DNA of 64,000 bases from Pempheris klunzingeri (GCF_042242105.1 NC_092019.1:28296828-28360827); one strand, 5' to 3'; positions 23,070 to 34,063 are shown, counted from the first letter of the stretch. Numbers and translations: made by a program. The notes: generated from the letters alone by a model not told the origin.

Positions 23070-23358
23070 GCTTGAAAAGTTTTTAGAAGTATACTCATGG
23101 AGCAGTGTGGACATAATGAATACTGGTGTTATCTCACAAATAATATCCCATCAGTGACTCTGCCCCATGACAAACCTTAACAGACTTACTGGATCAACTG
23201 ATTTTCTTGCAAACAGCATGCATTTAAGGTTAATGATACATAGTTAAACCCAATGATGTTAATCACTTAAAGCTGTCTGAATTAGCTGTGATCAATTTCG
23301 TGTGTTGCAGAAAAGAAGGTTCTTCACTAATCCATTCTTTTCTGTTTTCTTTTTGTAG

Positions 23359-26300
23359 TTGTGGAAAATGGCAGCTCAGAACTTCATTCTTCGTGCCCAT
23401 ACCTCCACTGACATTGTGAGGAAGATGACTTTGTCCTCATGACCAGATTCTGTGTGTGGCGAGCGGAGGGTCAGGAAAATAAAAAGATAGTCGTTCTTAC
23501 TCTATTTAACAAATCAAGTTGCCAGACAACGCCACTTTGGGATCTCAGCCCAAAGAACTGAATGACGCACCTTTAAAGGCGCACAGGTCCGTTCACTCAA
23601 ATAGCAAGAGACAGTGTTCCAATCTCAAAAAAAATATAAGTTTTATTGACCGAATTTGATTAAAATGATATAAAAACACACCATTCACACGGGGATTAAA
23701 CTAGGGGACCAAATTAAAGCTGAGGATACCGGTGCACGAGTTGATGGAGCGGTGAATCCCAACAAAAACAAAAAAAAGAGAAGACACCCAGCTGTGACAG
23801 TCACACACACACACACACGTGAAGGATGCCCGAATCCCAAGGAGCACAGCACACAAAAGGGGATCCCACCACCAGACCACCGGACCTCAGCAACTAAAAC
23901 AAAAGGAACACACACACACGGGTTAGTGGGGTTACAGTAATCCAACAGAACAAACAATATACAAAAACTTGGAAACAAATAAATGGCAGCAGAAATCAAT
24001 TAAACTAAACTAAACTACCGGTTGCCAAATATAAGTTACTCAAAATACAAAGAGAAATAAGGTAAGAAACAAGAAAAACTCTGCCCAAATGAAATATCTA
24101 AACAAATAAATCTAAATACAAAAATAATCAATACAACAAATCAAGACAACTGAGCAGGGCAATGAAAACAAAAATGCAACCCACACCCCCAACAAACAGA
24201 CTTTAAAAAGGGCTCCAATCAAGCCAGTCAATGAATAACAGTCAGCACACCAGAGTACCACGCAATACTTGCGAGTGATGTAAGCCAGGGGAAAAGCAAT
24301 TGTCTTAAGAAGGCAGGTCCACAGCTGGTGAAGTAGAACCTCTCCACCAGACGGATGATGGAAATCGGCGCGTTATAGCGGACACGCCAAGGAAACGCCG
24401 ATCCACACAACGCAGCAGCGATCCACACAACGCAGGTCCCAACAAAGCAGGTCCCAACAAAGCAGTTCCCAACAAAGCAGGTCCCAACAAAGCAGCAGCG
24501 ATCCCCAGCTACGAGCAGCGCCAACTGTGTAGTCAGCTGCTGACGCCACACACCTGACCGCAAGAATCACCGTGCCGACAGTGAGCGGGGTACACGATCC
24601 ATTAAAAACTCCAGGGCACTCGAACCAAGGGCCCTGCAGTACAACACAGCAATTAATAATACCCACAGGCCTACACAGAAGGTGAGCAGACTAGCCGCCT
24701 TACCTGCCCGATGAGAGCGTGGTCGAGCCAGCAGTGACGCAACCAACCAGGAAGCAGAGAGGGAGAGCCAGCAGGGGGAAATCCACCCCTTAAATAGCCA
24801 TGGCGCCGTCAGTGGTTGGCTATGGTGCTGCCAATTGGCACCGTCAAAGTATAATAATGGCAACACAATTTCTATGTTGCTACATGTGGATGAGCTAAAA
24901 TCAATGATGAAAGAAAAGTTTCAGCTCGACTTTGACTTTAACTTATCCTATGAAGATCCAGACTTTGATGGGCAGCTATTTTCCCTTGTAGAAATTGAGG
25001 AACTTCCACAGAAGGCTGTACTCAAAGTTGTAAGGCCAGAGAGTGATGCCTGTTCTGTAGAGTCAGATGACACGCTAATATTGCCCCATGCCATGACTCC
25101 AAACAGGACCGAGAGATGGCCTGATGTTTTTCCATTGCCTACTTTTTCCCATGATGTAGAACTCATCCTCAGCGAGGGAAATCTTGCATATGAGAGGACA
25201 GGGAAAATTCTAAAGCTATCCAAGGGACAAAAGCATGACATCCTTGAGGCCCTGGCAGCCAAAATGCATAGCTTCAAAGCATACCCCAAAGATCAGGAAG
25301 TGTCAATGGTAGCAGAAGCCCTTGTCACCAGCCATCCTTGTCTTAAAGAGCCAGGTTCACAGACAGGATATTATGGCTGGAAAAATAGTCTAAAATTTAA
25401 AATGGGCAACTACCGCACCAAGTTGAATTGAGCAGGATTTCATGAGGCAGCAGTCAATTCTGGGAAGAGAAGTAAGAACAATCCAGACAAACAAGCTTCC
25501 CACACTGACATCAAAAGACCAAAGAGGGCAGAGGTGAACTTTCTTCCAAATTTCCCAAATGGTGAAAATGGTACAAGCCTTGAGCGACTGAGACTCCAGC
25601 TTGTTGATGAAGTTGAGATGAGTGAGAAAAATCTTCAACTGATTGCAAAGTTGATGCAGACCACCTTTGCCCTACGTCGCAGAGAGATTGTCAGTGAGGA
25701 CCGACCTGTTGGAGAGATCCTGGAACGCTGGCCTGCCCTTAAAATGCAGTCACAGGTGAAAGTACTGTCCTTTCTAGCCTTATTTGACCAGTTACATTTA
25801 CTTTCATATCTTTGCTGTGTCTTTAATACCTTGGACACAGATTTACAATAAACATGGCAAATGATATCGTAGTGTAAGGATCTTCTTTTTATGTATGTAT
25901 TTTCTCACATTTGACATGCAGTTGTTGCTTTATGTTTGCTTATAATTTTTTACAAATACTTTTTACTCTGTTTTAAAAGTGATCTTATATTTGTCCAGAT
26001 CTGCGCCAAGTTCCACAGAATTACAAACATTAGCCTGAAGAACCACTTCTATGGCGAGCTGGATCAGCATGTACCACATCTTCAAAATCTGTTCAGAAAG
26101 AAAGCTGCACGCACCGGGAAAATAGCTGAATCTCTGGACCAACTCTTCAGGACTTACGATCTCCAGGTAAATTGGTTAATCTTTTTGGTACTTGAGAATG
26201 ATATCTGTCTTTGTTACAGAACTTAGATCTCTTAACCATGGAAGGGCTCTATTATATAGTACTCTGTAGGTTTTTTGTTTGGCATTTGTAGTAAAGCATG

Positions 26301-27193
26301 ACTATTCTTCCACACTGAAGGAGCAAGTTGATGTCCATGTCAGACGTGCTGCTGTCCTTCGTGCTCTCCCTGCATATCTGCATGAGGATGACTCCGGATT
26401 TTTGAAGACATGGGATGTAAGTCAGCATGTTCATTTTTACTAACTGGTGTGTAATTTTGTAACTCCTCTACTCTTTAGGTGTTATTTCGGTTCTAGTTGC
26501 AGGTTTTGAATACTAACATAACTGAAAACCAAAGTGAGAATGCAAACACATTCATCAAGGGCTGAATTTCACGTATATTAATCTGAAACAACTGTCATTG
26601 CAAAGTAAAAAATAGGCTTCCCTGACATTATGGCATGACGCTTTAAAATGGATAGCTGTCATTGTCAAGCACACTATCACTCCTAAGTAGAGTCTTTTTC
26701 TGATATACATTAAATTACCAGTTTATTGGATTCATTTAGCTAAGATCTAGTCCTGCAGTGAGGGATGAAATATAATTTATTATGTATTTAGCTGTTTTAA
26801 ATGTATGTATTTTTTTTTTTGACAAACTGGATTTTGGCAATTCTGGGATAATGGATAATAATTTTCTGATGTTTTCAGGTGGCACAGACTGATGAACCAG
26901 ACATCGACAACACAGTGGTTGGGCTGCTCTTGATCTGCACCGGGTCAACACATGCCACATTCTTCTGCCCAGAGAGGGTTGCAGTTGTGCTTGAGGGTAA
27001 CATTGTAATCCATCTCCCCACACTGGCTGATGCTTTTATCATGCTTTTTGCACTGATGTATGTCCTGCATCTAAGCTATCCAAAAGAGATGGTCAATACG
27101 TTTGACTTCACTCAGAAGGTCTTGATGGGTTTAGAGGATGGGACATTGAGGCCCAGGGTGTTGAGTCTAAAAGATTACATTTTGTCAATGTAG
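23359..27193 (+). pseudogene. Second CACTA-borne gene: PB1-like, SAMD3-like family (broken)
   Basis: Five coding blocks with GT-AG borders: 23359-23454 joined to 24889-25755 (one exon split by an LTR), 25999-26166, 26297-26416 and 26879-27193, about 518 codons from ATG 23368. Exons 3 and 4 are exact codon multiples. The N-terminus (VDELKSMMKEKF, YEDPDFDGQLFSL, LPQKAVLKVV) looks like a PB1 fold. Then come WPDVFPLPTFSHDVEL, KLSKGQKHDILEA, PCLKEPGSQTGYYGWK and a conserved C-terminus. This matches my memory of fish proteins labelled SAMD3-like; I see no SAM domain here. Inactivating changes: TGA at 23440-23442, TGA at 25429-25431 (both explained by CGA to TGA decay), and a solo LTR at 23455-24884. 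It lies 0.3 kb after the transposase gene on the same strand. Confidence 0.78.
23455..24884 (-). mobile_element. Solo LTR, family 1, copy 2 (1430 bp), inside an exon
   Basis: Same family as 6559-7928 (TGTGGCGAGC to TTGCTACA) with target duplication TGTG (23451-23454 and 24885-24888). It lies inside a coding exon: flanking codons join in frame (D-S-V-D-E-L) when the LTR and one TGTG are removed. Relative to copy 1 it has extra sequence near 24430-24500 (tandem gtcccaacaaagca) and 24640-24710. Confidence 0.92.
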
Positions 27194-27273
27194 TAATCTC
27201 AAACAATACAAAACTTCTTGACTGATAGGTCTTCTCATTTGCACGTGCACTGCTGCCATTTGGGCACACAAGA

Positions 27274-27560
27274 GAGCATTAACAAATTCTGAATAGTTTA
27301 TAAATTACTTTAATATTTAAAGTTGGACAAATTGGTTTGAACTGTGAATGTCCACCATTTTTACTGCAGAGCATTAACAAATTCTTTATTATTTACTTTA
27401 GTGCTTAAAAAGCACAAGTTGGACAAATTTGTTTGAACTGTGAATGTCCACCATTTTTACTGCAGAGCATTAACAAATTCTTTATTATTTACTTTAGTGC
27501 TTAAAAAGCACAAGTTGGACAAATTGGTTTGAACTGAATGAATGTCCATTGTTTCTACTG
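27274..27560. repeat. Three tandem copies of a 95-bp unit
   Basis: The start gagcattaacaaattc recurs at 27274, 27369 and 27465. Units two and three are nearly identical and contain gtgcttaaaaagcac, an inverted repeat; unit one is more diverged. The array lies after the stop of the accessory gene, within the element's 3' non-coding region. Confidence 0.9.
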
Positions 27561-28189
27561 CAGTACACAGTTTCCATTTCTTTTAATAGTTAAAGTTAAG
27601 TTATTGGGTCTTTATTGCTCATGTGGTAAATCTACAGGCACAAATGTTTTAATGTAATGTGTTAAAGTAGCTCTGTTAATTAAATAGTTTTTACATCTGG
27701 TTATTTCATGTTTAAACAGTTTTTTAACTGAATTTTGTCTCAGGTCACTTTGGGCCCCTGTTGTATTTTTGAAAAACTGTTAAATAGTATGTATCATGTC
27801 ACTGTTCGACACATTTGACACTGTGATCATAATAATTGTGTCTACTGAGTAGAAGAGAAACTGTGAGAAAGCACTTGCACTTTTTATATTACTTATGCAT
27901 TGTTGCAATAGTTTTATAAAAGTTAAATGGTTATTGCCAGAAAGACATTTTTCAGCACTGTCCACTGATAAAAATGTCATCAGGCCATTTCCCAGGGCCC
28001 TTGCACTCTTTTGAATGTTTTTCTTTTTTAAAAGCATCTGAATATTGATGTTTAGCCAGTGTTTATGGCTGCCAACAGTTAATAAAAGAGTTATATGGAT
28101 GTAAATAATCTGTGTTATCTTTTAATGTTTATGTGAAATGTATGCATTGCAATACAATGCAAAAAGGAATAGCAATTAAGTAAGACAAA

Positions 28190-28527
28190 AAAAACAACTT
28201 TAGCTTTGTTTAACTCAGTAAAGTTAAGTACACATAAAGTTAACAATTCTGTGCAGAGTACATAAATATTTTAAGTTAACTGATACAAATTTTCAAGTTA
28301 GCTCTAATTTATGTTTATTTGTACAGTGTAAATAAAACAATTGAGTTACTTTAGCTCAATTCTGCATGTTATTAAACTTAAAAATAAAAGTAAGTATCAC
28401 TTAAAATTGCCAAGTCAAATCTACTTAAACCAGATTGCTGCTGTTAATTAAAAATTTTGAGTTGATGTACTTAAAATTTTTGATGTAATCGGTTTCAAAA
28501 AATGTTTTGAGTTCAATTAACTTATCA
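28190..28527. repeat. Subterminal repeat cluster of the CACTA element
   Basis: Six copies of ttaagt/acttaa and four of aagttaa/ttaactt, in both orientations, within about 340 bp inside the right end; two more ttaagt/acttaa copies lie at 18720-18740 by the left end. In known CACTA elements such subterminal motifs are protein-binding sites; that role here is inference. Confidence 0.55.
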
Positions 28528-28539
28528 GGTTTTACAGTG
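28528..28539 (-). repeat. CACTA element right terminal inverted repeat
   Basis: ggttttacagtg, the reverse complement of the left end for 12 bp. Followed by AG of the target duplication. Confidence 0.85.
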
Positions 28540-28640
28540 AGTATCTCCAAGGACATTCAGTGCCTTTTCTATCTTTTTGTATGCTTTTCCTTTTTTGTGT
28601 AAGGCACAATATTTCAAGAGTGACAATGACGATAGTCATG
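28540..28640 (-). pseudogene. Tc1-like transposase fragment, N-terminal side of the break
   Basis: Minus-strand reading gives LKYCALHKKGKAYKKIEKAL then NVLGDT, the first helices of a Tc1-type helix-turn-helix. It continues in frame into VGSIVCK at 18612 across the CACTA insertion. No start codon or terminal repeat of the Tc1 element found. Confidence 0.8.
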
Positions 28641-29235
28641 TCTATCCACTTTCACAGGACCTATGGTGGCACCTACAGTAGGAATCTACACTTGTTAAAA
28701 AGCTGCTAATTCTTCAGGCTTCAGACTTTTTTGGTAATATTTGTAATTATTAGATTTTGAAAACTGTAATTTCCCAGAGAAAAATTACAAGACTGCAACA
28801 CATGCCCCCGCTTAGTCACAGAAACGAAGTTAAAATGATATAGGCAAGCGATACAAAACCATCAATCATAGTTTTTGTGAAATGGGACAACGCTTCCTAA
28901 TATAGTCATGTTAAGTTTTAAAGGAAAGAGGAAGTTTTGTGGCACCTGGTGAAAAGCTGTCAGTGATACAACTTCTAGATTTTGAACCTTGTTGGGCCTC
29001 GCTCTCCTTTTCATTTTCTCACAGTTTCAACCTTGCTGTGCTGTTCAGTTATGGAGGATGAAAAATGACTGAAATGTCAATATATATAAATATATAAGTC
29101 AATACGGAAATGAATACATGAAAACAGACAAATAAATAAGTAAATAATTAAATGCAGAAAAGTTGTCAGTTAAACAGGAAATGAATCAATAATAATCCTG
29201 TACTTATTTCTACATGTTTGCTCACTTCCATTTTT
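28641..29235. other. No gene recognised
   Basis: AT-rich sequence with no long frame, no element ends and no RNA fold that I could identify. Confidence 0.5.
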
Positions 29236-29318
29236 TTTAGGATGGCCGAGCTGTCTAAGGCGCTGCGTTCAGGTCGCGGTCTCCCCTGGAGGCGTGGGTT
29301 CAAATCCCACTTCTGACA
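29236..29318 (+). tRNA. tRNA-Leu(CAG)
   Basis: 83-nt type II tRNA layout: D-arm region TGGCCGAGCTGTCTAAGG, anticodon stem CTGCG/CGCGG around TTCAGGT (anticodon CAG), long variable arm, B-box GGTTCAAATCC, 3' side TTCTGAC plus discriminator A. The 5' acceptor strand is weak (position 1 mismatched, two G-U pairs), because the usual GTC start reads TTT. A TTTT terminator follows at 29326-29329. Could be a working gene or a slightly decayed copy. It lies 0.5 kb from a provirus that uses tRNA-Leu as primer. Confidence 0.75.
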
Positions 29319-29329
29319 TCAACTGTTTT

Positions 29330-29815
29330 CAGTACGAGACCTGCAGTTTCCCAGTATGAAAAGTTGAGTTACCGAAAGCTGCTTGGCTAATGGTGCGCTT
29401 AGTTTATCAATTACCCCCAACAACTGGAGGAATCTCATCCACAGGTAGTCCACTCAGATGTTATGAGGTTGTTATCATTTGCTGGATAAGAAATAACTCA
29501 TTTAATACAAGTGTGAATGCTTTTTGTAAGAGCAGTAGGATGTAGAATATATATGCAGTCAAAATGTCTGTTCTTCCACGGCGTCCTGCCTGTCTTTGGT
29601 GGATCCGTAGCGGTTTGTCGGCTCTAACAGCTGCTCTTCTCCACAAGTGCTGAATGTGAATGCATAGAAATGTGACTGATTGGAATGAATATGACCACAT
29701 GAGACTTTAAAGCAGTCAAGAGATTAGTTCAAAAAATATGCTTTGCTTCAACCCACATGCGTTTTTAATTCAAATGTATATAATGAATGATTTGAGAACC
29801 ATCTGTAACATGTAA
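29330..29815. other. No gene recognised
   Basis: No long frame or repeat signature found. Borders the provirus target duplication gaag at 29816-29819. Confidence 0.5.
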
Positions 29816-29819
29816 GAAG

Positions 29820-30214
29820 TGTTGTGGAAATTTCTAGGAGATAAAGTCTGCTGCATGGAGTTCTTGTGCGCATTTATTTTTGCAAAAAGGAACAGCTGTT
29901 ACAGAGACAGTCACGCAGTCTAACAGTTCTGCAACAGAGTTCCCCGAGTCCTGTCTCTGTTGCTTTTTTATGAGGTGGGGACCTGTAGGCTTGGGGGTTT
30001 GGCCTGTAGACCCTGGGATATGCAAACGAATACACATCCTGTTGATCAGACGTTATTTCAACACCTCCTTTGTTCCCATACCTGGCCGGGATGCATCCTG
30101 ACAGACCAAATGTTTTAACACCTCTTTCTTCTGCGGTCTGGTCGGGACACACCCTGGTGGATCAAACTGTGAATTTACATTTCTTTGTCTTCTGACATGC
30201 AAATTCCCATCACA
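29820..30214 (-). repeat. Provirus 3' LTR
   Basis: 395 bp, TGTTGTGG to CCATCACA on the plus strand. By eye only two positions differ from the other LTR (offset 126: g/a, and offset 283: a/g), implying recent integration. Confidence 0.93.
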
Positions 30215-30228
30215 ATTCCTCCCTTTTG
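30215..30228 (-). promoter_or_regulatory. Provirus polypurine tract
   Basis: Minus-strand AAAAGGGAGGAAT directly before the 3' LTR, the position of the plus-strand primer. A second similar purine tract (AAAAAGGGAGGAA) is at about 30971-30984 within the integrase remnant. Confidence 0.75.
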
Positions 30229-30552
30229 ATTATACATTAATCACAATATTAACATCAAGAATATTACATCAAACAAAACCACCTCAGGTAGATTTAAGGT
30301 TTGTCATCATAAGGTATTCATGAGAAAATAATGCTGTCTTTCTGGGGTATGGGCACATTTGCAAAGAGTTGGGGGGTGTAATGAAGTCCATGCAGCCTAG
30401 GCTGTTCACACAAATTCCCTCGGAGTCCACGTCCGTGTTCCACCGTTGTCCAACGTTGGCAGATCGAGTCTACTTATGTATGTGTATTCTCTGGATTGTG
30501 TATGTGCGTTATGTGTTTCACCGGTGCAACACTAAGCGCGCTTGGCTCGCAC

Positions 30553-31150
30553 TTAGTGTTGGGAAGAATCAACGCAGCCTCGTCTTGTGTGAGAGCGAGT
30601 GTTCACTCCTGTGCGTTCTCTTGTGGTTTCAAGTTGGTGCACAGGAGGAGAGATGTCCTCTGGTGGAGTTGGGACCTTTCTGCAGTGGCTAGCGTGGATC
30701 CAGGTGACTCTTTTGGAGATCTTTATGGCCGTGTGTGTGGTTAGGAGGATCTGGAACGGACCTAGCCAACGCTTGTGTTTCCAGTGACGCCGTTGGAAAT
30801 CCTTGATGACTACCCAGTCTCCAGGCTTGAAATGATGCAGCGTGTGATCAGTAGGTTGAGGGAGGGCTGTCTTCAAAAAGGGCCATCAGGTGGAGGAACT
30901 TTCACAAAAAAAATTTTTTGAGCTGCAACTGAAAATCCTTTAGTGAACCAAGACTGTGTAATCTGATCCAACATTCCTCCCTTTTTGACACATGGTCAGA
31001 ACCGTGTGTCAAATGGGCATAATGTGGAAAGAAATATTTGGTTAGGTGTGGCTTGCTGTCAGGGCTGATTCATACACCTGTAGGAGAAACATAAGCATTG
31101 CATTTGCGCCACAATGCCTTTTCATCCCCAGTGGCAAACTGCTGTATCGA
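30553..31150 (-). pseudogene. Retroviral integrase remnants (N- and C-terminal domains)
   Basis: From 31150 downwards the minus strand encodes the zinc-binding start of integrase (HYAHLTHGSDHVSK), interrupted by at least one stop and a shift near 30985. Around 30900 it passes without a catalytic core to the C-terminal SH3-like domain (FKPGDWVVIKDFQRRHW, TWIHASHCRKVPTP) in a frame covering 30876-30553. The D,D-35-E core is absent, so integrase activity is not possible. The upstream part is separated from RNase H by the L2 insertion. Confidence 0.85.
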
Positions 31151-31155
31151 GAGAA

Positions 31156-32427
31156 TTCAATTCAATTCAATTTTATTTGTATAGCCCAATATCACAACAG
31201 AGTGTCTCATAGTGCTTTACAAAGTTCACTGAAATAAACAAGTGTAAGCGAACAAACAATCTAATAAAGAGTCCAGCAGTCGATGAGGCCAGTGGATCAG
31301 TCCGATGGATCAGTCCGAGGCATCACCTGCCCTTTATGACCCTCCTTCTTCGGGAAGGAAAAACTCAAAAAACCCAGTGGGAAAAGAGAAACCTCCGGGA
31401 GCACCACAGTGAAGGAGAGATCCAGCTCCCAAGGACGGACAGGCTGTAGCCTTGGACAGACGCACATCCATTGGCTGGTGGAGAACCACATCAGCGGGGC
31501 CAGGACCAGGATCCATAGGAACCAAGGAACCACATCAGCAGAACCAGGACCAGGATCCACAGGAACCAGAGAACCACATCAGCGGGACCGGGACCAGGAC
31601 CCACAGGAACCAGAGAACCACATCAGCAGGGCCAGGGCCAGGACCAGGATCCACAGGATCCACAGGAACCTGAGAGATGAGAAAGCACAGAAACGCTCCG
31701 GGGAAGATAGCAAGTTAGAGGCAGACATTTGACTGACATGAGACATAACGATGGAGAGGAAGAGGAGGAGAGAGAATAGAGGAGCTCAGTGCACCATAGG
31801 AGTCCCCCGGCAGTCTGAGCCTATAGCAGCATAACTAGGGGCTGGTCTAAGGCCTGATCCAGCCCTTAAATATATGCTTTGTCAAAAAGGAAGGTTTTTA
31901 GTCTACTCTTAAATGTAGAGAGGGTGTCTGCCCCCCGAACCCAAACTGGAAGGAGATTCCACAGGAGAGGAGCCTGATAGCTGAAAGCTCTGCCTCCTGA
32001 ACTACTTTTGGAGACTTTAGGAACCACCAGTAGACCTGCATTCTGGGAGCGCAGTGCTCTAGTGGGGTAGTACGGTACTATAAGATCTTTAAGATATGAT
32101 GGGGCCTGACCCTTAAGAGCCTTGTAGGTGAGGAGAAGGATTTTAAACTCTATTCTAGATTTTACTGGAAGCCAATGAAGAGAAGCCAGTACAGGAGAAA
32201 TGTGGTCTCTTCTTTTAGTTCTCGTCAGAACACGAGCAGCAGCGTTCTGGACCAACTGGAGAGTCTTTAACGACTTATTGGGGCAGCCTGATAATAAAGA
32301 GTTACAATAGTCCAACCTAGAAGTGACAAATGCATGGACTAATTTTTCTGCATCATCAGTGGATATGATGGGCCTGATTTTGGCAATATTACGTAGATGG
32401 AAAAAGGCAGTTCTAGAAATCTGTTTA
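31156..32427 (-). mobile_element. L2-type LINE inserted in provirus pol
   Basis: 5'-truncated copy on the minus strand with a TTGAA-type tail at 31156-31180. Target duplication gagaa at 31151-31155 and 32428-32432. The ORF2 C-terminus is readable at 31866-32440, ending KTFLFDKAYI. Removing it reconnects RNase H and integrase coding sequence in one frame. It must be younger than the provirus. Confidence 0.9.
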
Positions 32428-32432
32428 GAGAA

Positions 32433-33640
32433 GTGGATCATCAGTGTCAAGAGGGAGAGAAACAAAAATGTCAGAAGGTGAGATGGAGGGGAAACTTCCA
32501 CTGTTCTTTGCAGCAACCTTAGCAGCTGCATCTGCATCTGCACGAGCGTTGCCTGTGGAAATAGGGTTAGAGTTGCTGGTGTGAGCAGCACACTTGCAGA
32601 CAGCAATAGAGGAAGGCAAAAGAATAGCTTTGAGAAGGTCAGACACTTGTTGAGCATTGGAAATAGATGTGCCTGAGGAGGTAATGAAGTCCCTTTGTTT
32701 CCAGAGGGCACCAAAATCATGAACAACTCCAAAGACATACCTGGAATCTGTATGTATAGTAACAGATTTCCCTTTTGCAATTTTACAGGCTTCGGTGAGC
32801 GCTACAAGTTCATTTTGTTTTGTTTTTTTGAGCAGAGAAATGAGAGGGGAAAGAAACTGAAGCAAGAATTTCAGTTTGAGAGCACACAGCAAAACCCACA
32901 CAGTCTTGTCCTGTAGTGGGGTCCCGGGAATCTATACGAGGGGTACAGAGTTGGGCTGCAGCCACGCAGTCATGTGGCTCGCCATCATCTGGAAGAGGGA
33001 GGAGAGTAGCTGGGATGTTTTCTGTACAGGAGTTTACATACAGAGTGAGGAACAGACAGGGTGAGAGGAGCATACAACACAATATCCTGTGATGCCAGCA
33101 CAGCCTTCTCAGCTGCTGCAACAGCACGAAGACAATGAGGGAGTGCTGCAGCCACAGGGTCAAGTTTTGCAGAGAAAATACGCCACAGGGCGCAGTTTTC
33201 CCTCCATGGTCCTGCAAAAGCACAGAAGTTATGCAACCTCGTCGTTGGTCTACAGTCTGTATGAAGGGTCGAATCGAGTCAGGTAAGCCTAGTCAGCTGT
33301 TGGCTTCGTCAGTCCAGGTCAGGGGCGCATGCGCATGGGGAAGGCCTATCGTGAGCTCACGGAGTGGTTTGTCTATAATGGCAAAGTTTTGAATGAATGT
33401 GCGACAGTAAGAACACATTCCCAGTAAGGACATCGTTTGATTTTTAGTCTGTGGTTTGGGAAGCCTGTGAATGGCTTCAGTTCTTTTTTGAGAGAGAGAG
33501 ATTTTGTCCTGTGGAAGAGATAACATGTCCTAGAAATGTTACTTCTTGTTTCAGAAATTGAAGTTTTGATTGCCAGCTTCGTGGTCTCTTTCAGCTAGGA
33601 GTTTCAACAGTGTAACAGTGCCACATTCACATTGTTTAGC
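32433..33640 (-). pseudogene. Retroviral pol remnant: RT connection and RNase H
   Basis: Minus strand from 33640: AKQCECGTVTLLKLLAE (just after where the palm would be), then LPKPQTKNQTMSLLGMCSYC in the frame 33526-33293, further pol in shifted frames (LPDDGEPHDCVAA near 33000), and an RNase H with QNELVALTEACKIAKGK, TIHTDSRYVFGVVHDF and RADADAAAKVAAK (32901-32433). Several stops and shifts break it. The palm with its YXDD box is not present. Confidence 0.85.
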
Positions 33641-34022
33641 AGACAGCAGTGTGTTGTGTGTGTCCTGTGTGTGTGTATGTGACATGTGTGTGTGTGTCGT
33701 GTGTGTGTGTGACCTGTGTGTATGTGACATGTGTCCTATGTGTGTGTATGTGACATGTGTCCTATGTGTGTGTATGTGACATGTGTGTGTGTGTGTTTGT
33801 GTGTACTGTATGTGTGTTGTGACCTGTGTGTGTACTGTGTGTGTCCTGTGTGTGTATGACGTGTGTGTGTCCTGTGTGTCGTGTGCGTCCTATGTGTGTG
33901 TATGTGACGTGTGTGTGTGTCGTGTGTGTGTGTGTGTGTGACCTGTGTGTGTATGTGACATGTGTGTGTGTCGTGTGTGTGTGACCTGTGTGTGTACTGT
34001 GTGTGTGTGTGTGTGTGTGTAC

Positions 34023-34063
<41 letters not shown>

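Larger units (their letters stand above)
18613..28539 (+). mobile_element. EnSpm/CACTA-like transposon with two genes
   Basis: About 9.9 kb (7.9 kb without later LTR insertions). Terminal inverted repeats begin CACTGTAAAACC at both ends, and the target duplication is AG (18611-18612, 28540-28541). Removing the element with one AG restores an uninterrupted Tc1 reading frame, which fixes the ends. On the plus strand lie a C2H2-finger transposase gene (coding 20428 to about 23069) and a second spliced gene (23359-27193). CACTG ends, short target duplication and a Tnp2-like transposase layout all point to the CMC/EnSpm superfamily. Both genes carry inactivating changes. Confidence 0.85.

Noticed and set aside
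23440..23442. TGA as a selenocysteine codon in the accessory gene
   Set aside because: A second TGA exists downstream, both fit CGA decay, and no SECIS-like structure was found after the gene.
24835..25431. A free-standing 198-residue gene
   Set aside because: Its first codons lie inside a solo LTR; it is the middle of the accessory gene exon split by that LTR.
30369..30787. Plus-strand frames over the provirus env/integrase region
   Set aside because: They are antisense to recognisable integrase C-terminal coding sequence.
31866..32780. A 304-residue fusion protein
   Set aside because: It joins shifted provirus pol sequence to the L2 ORF2 C-terminus across an insertion junction; no biological fusion is supported.
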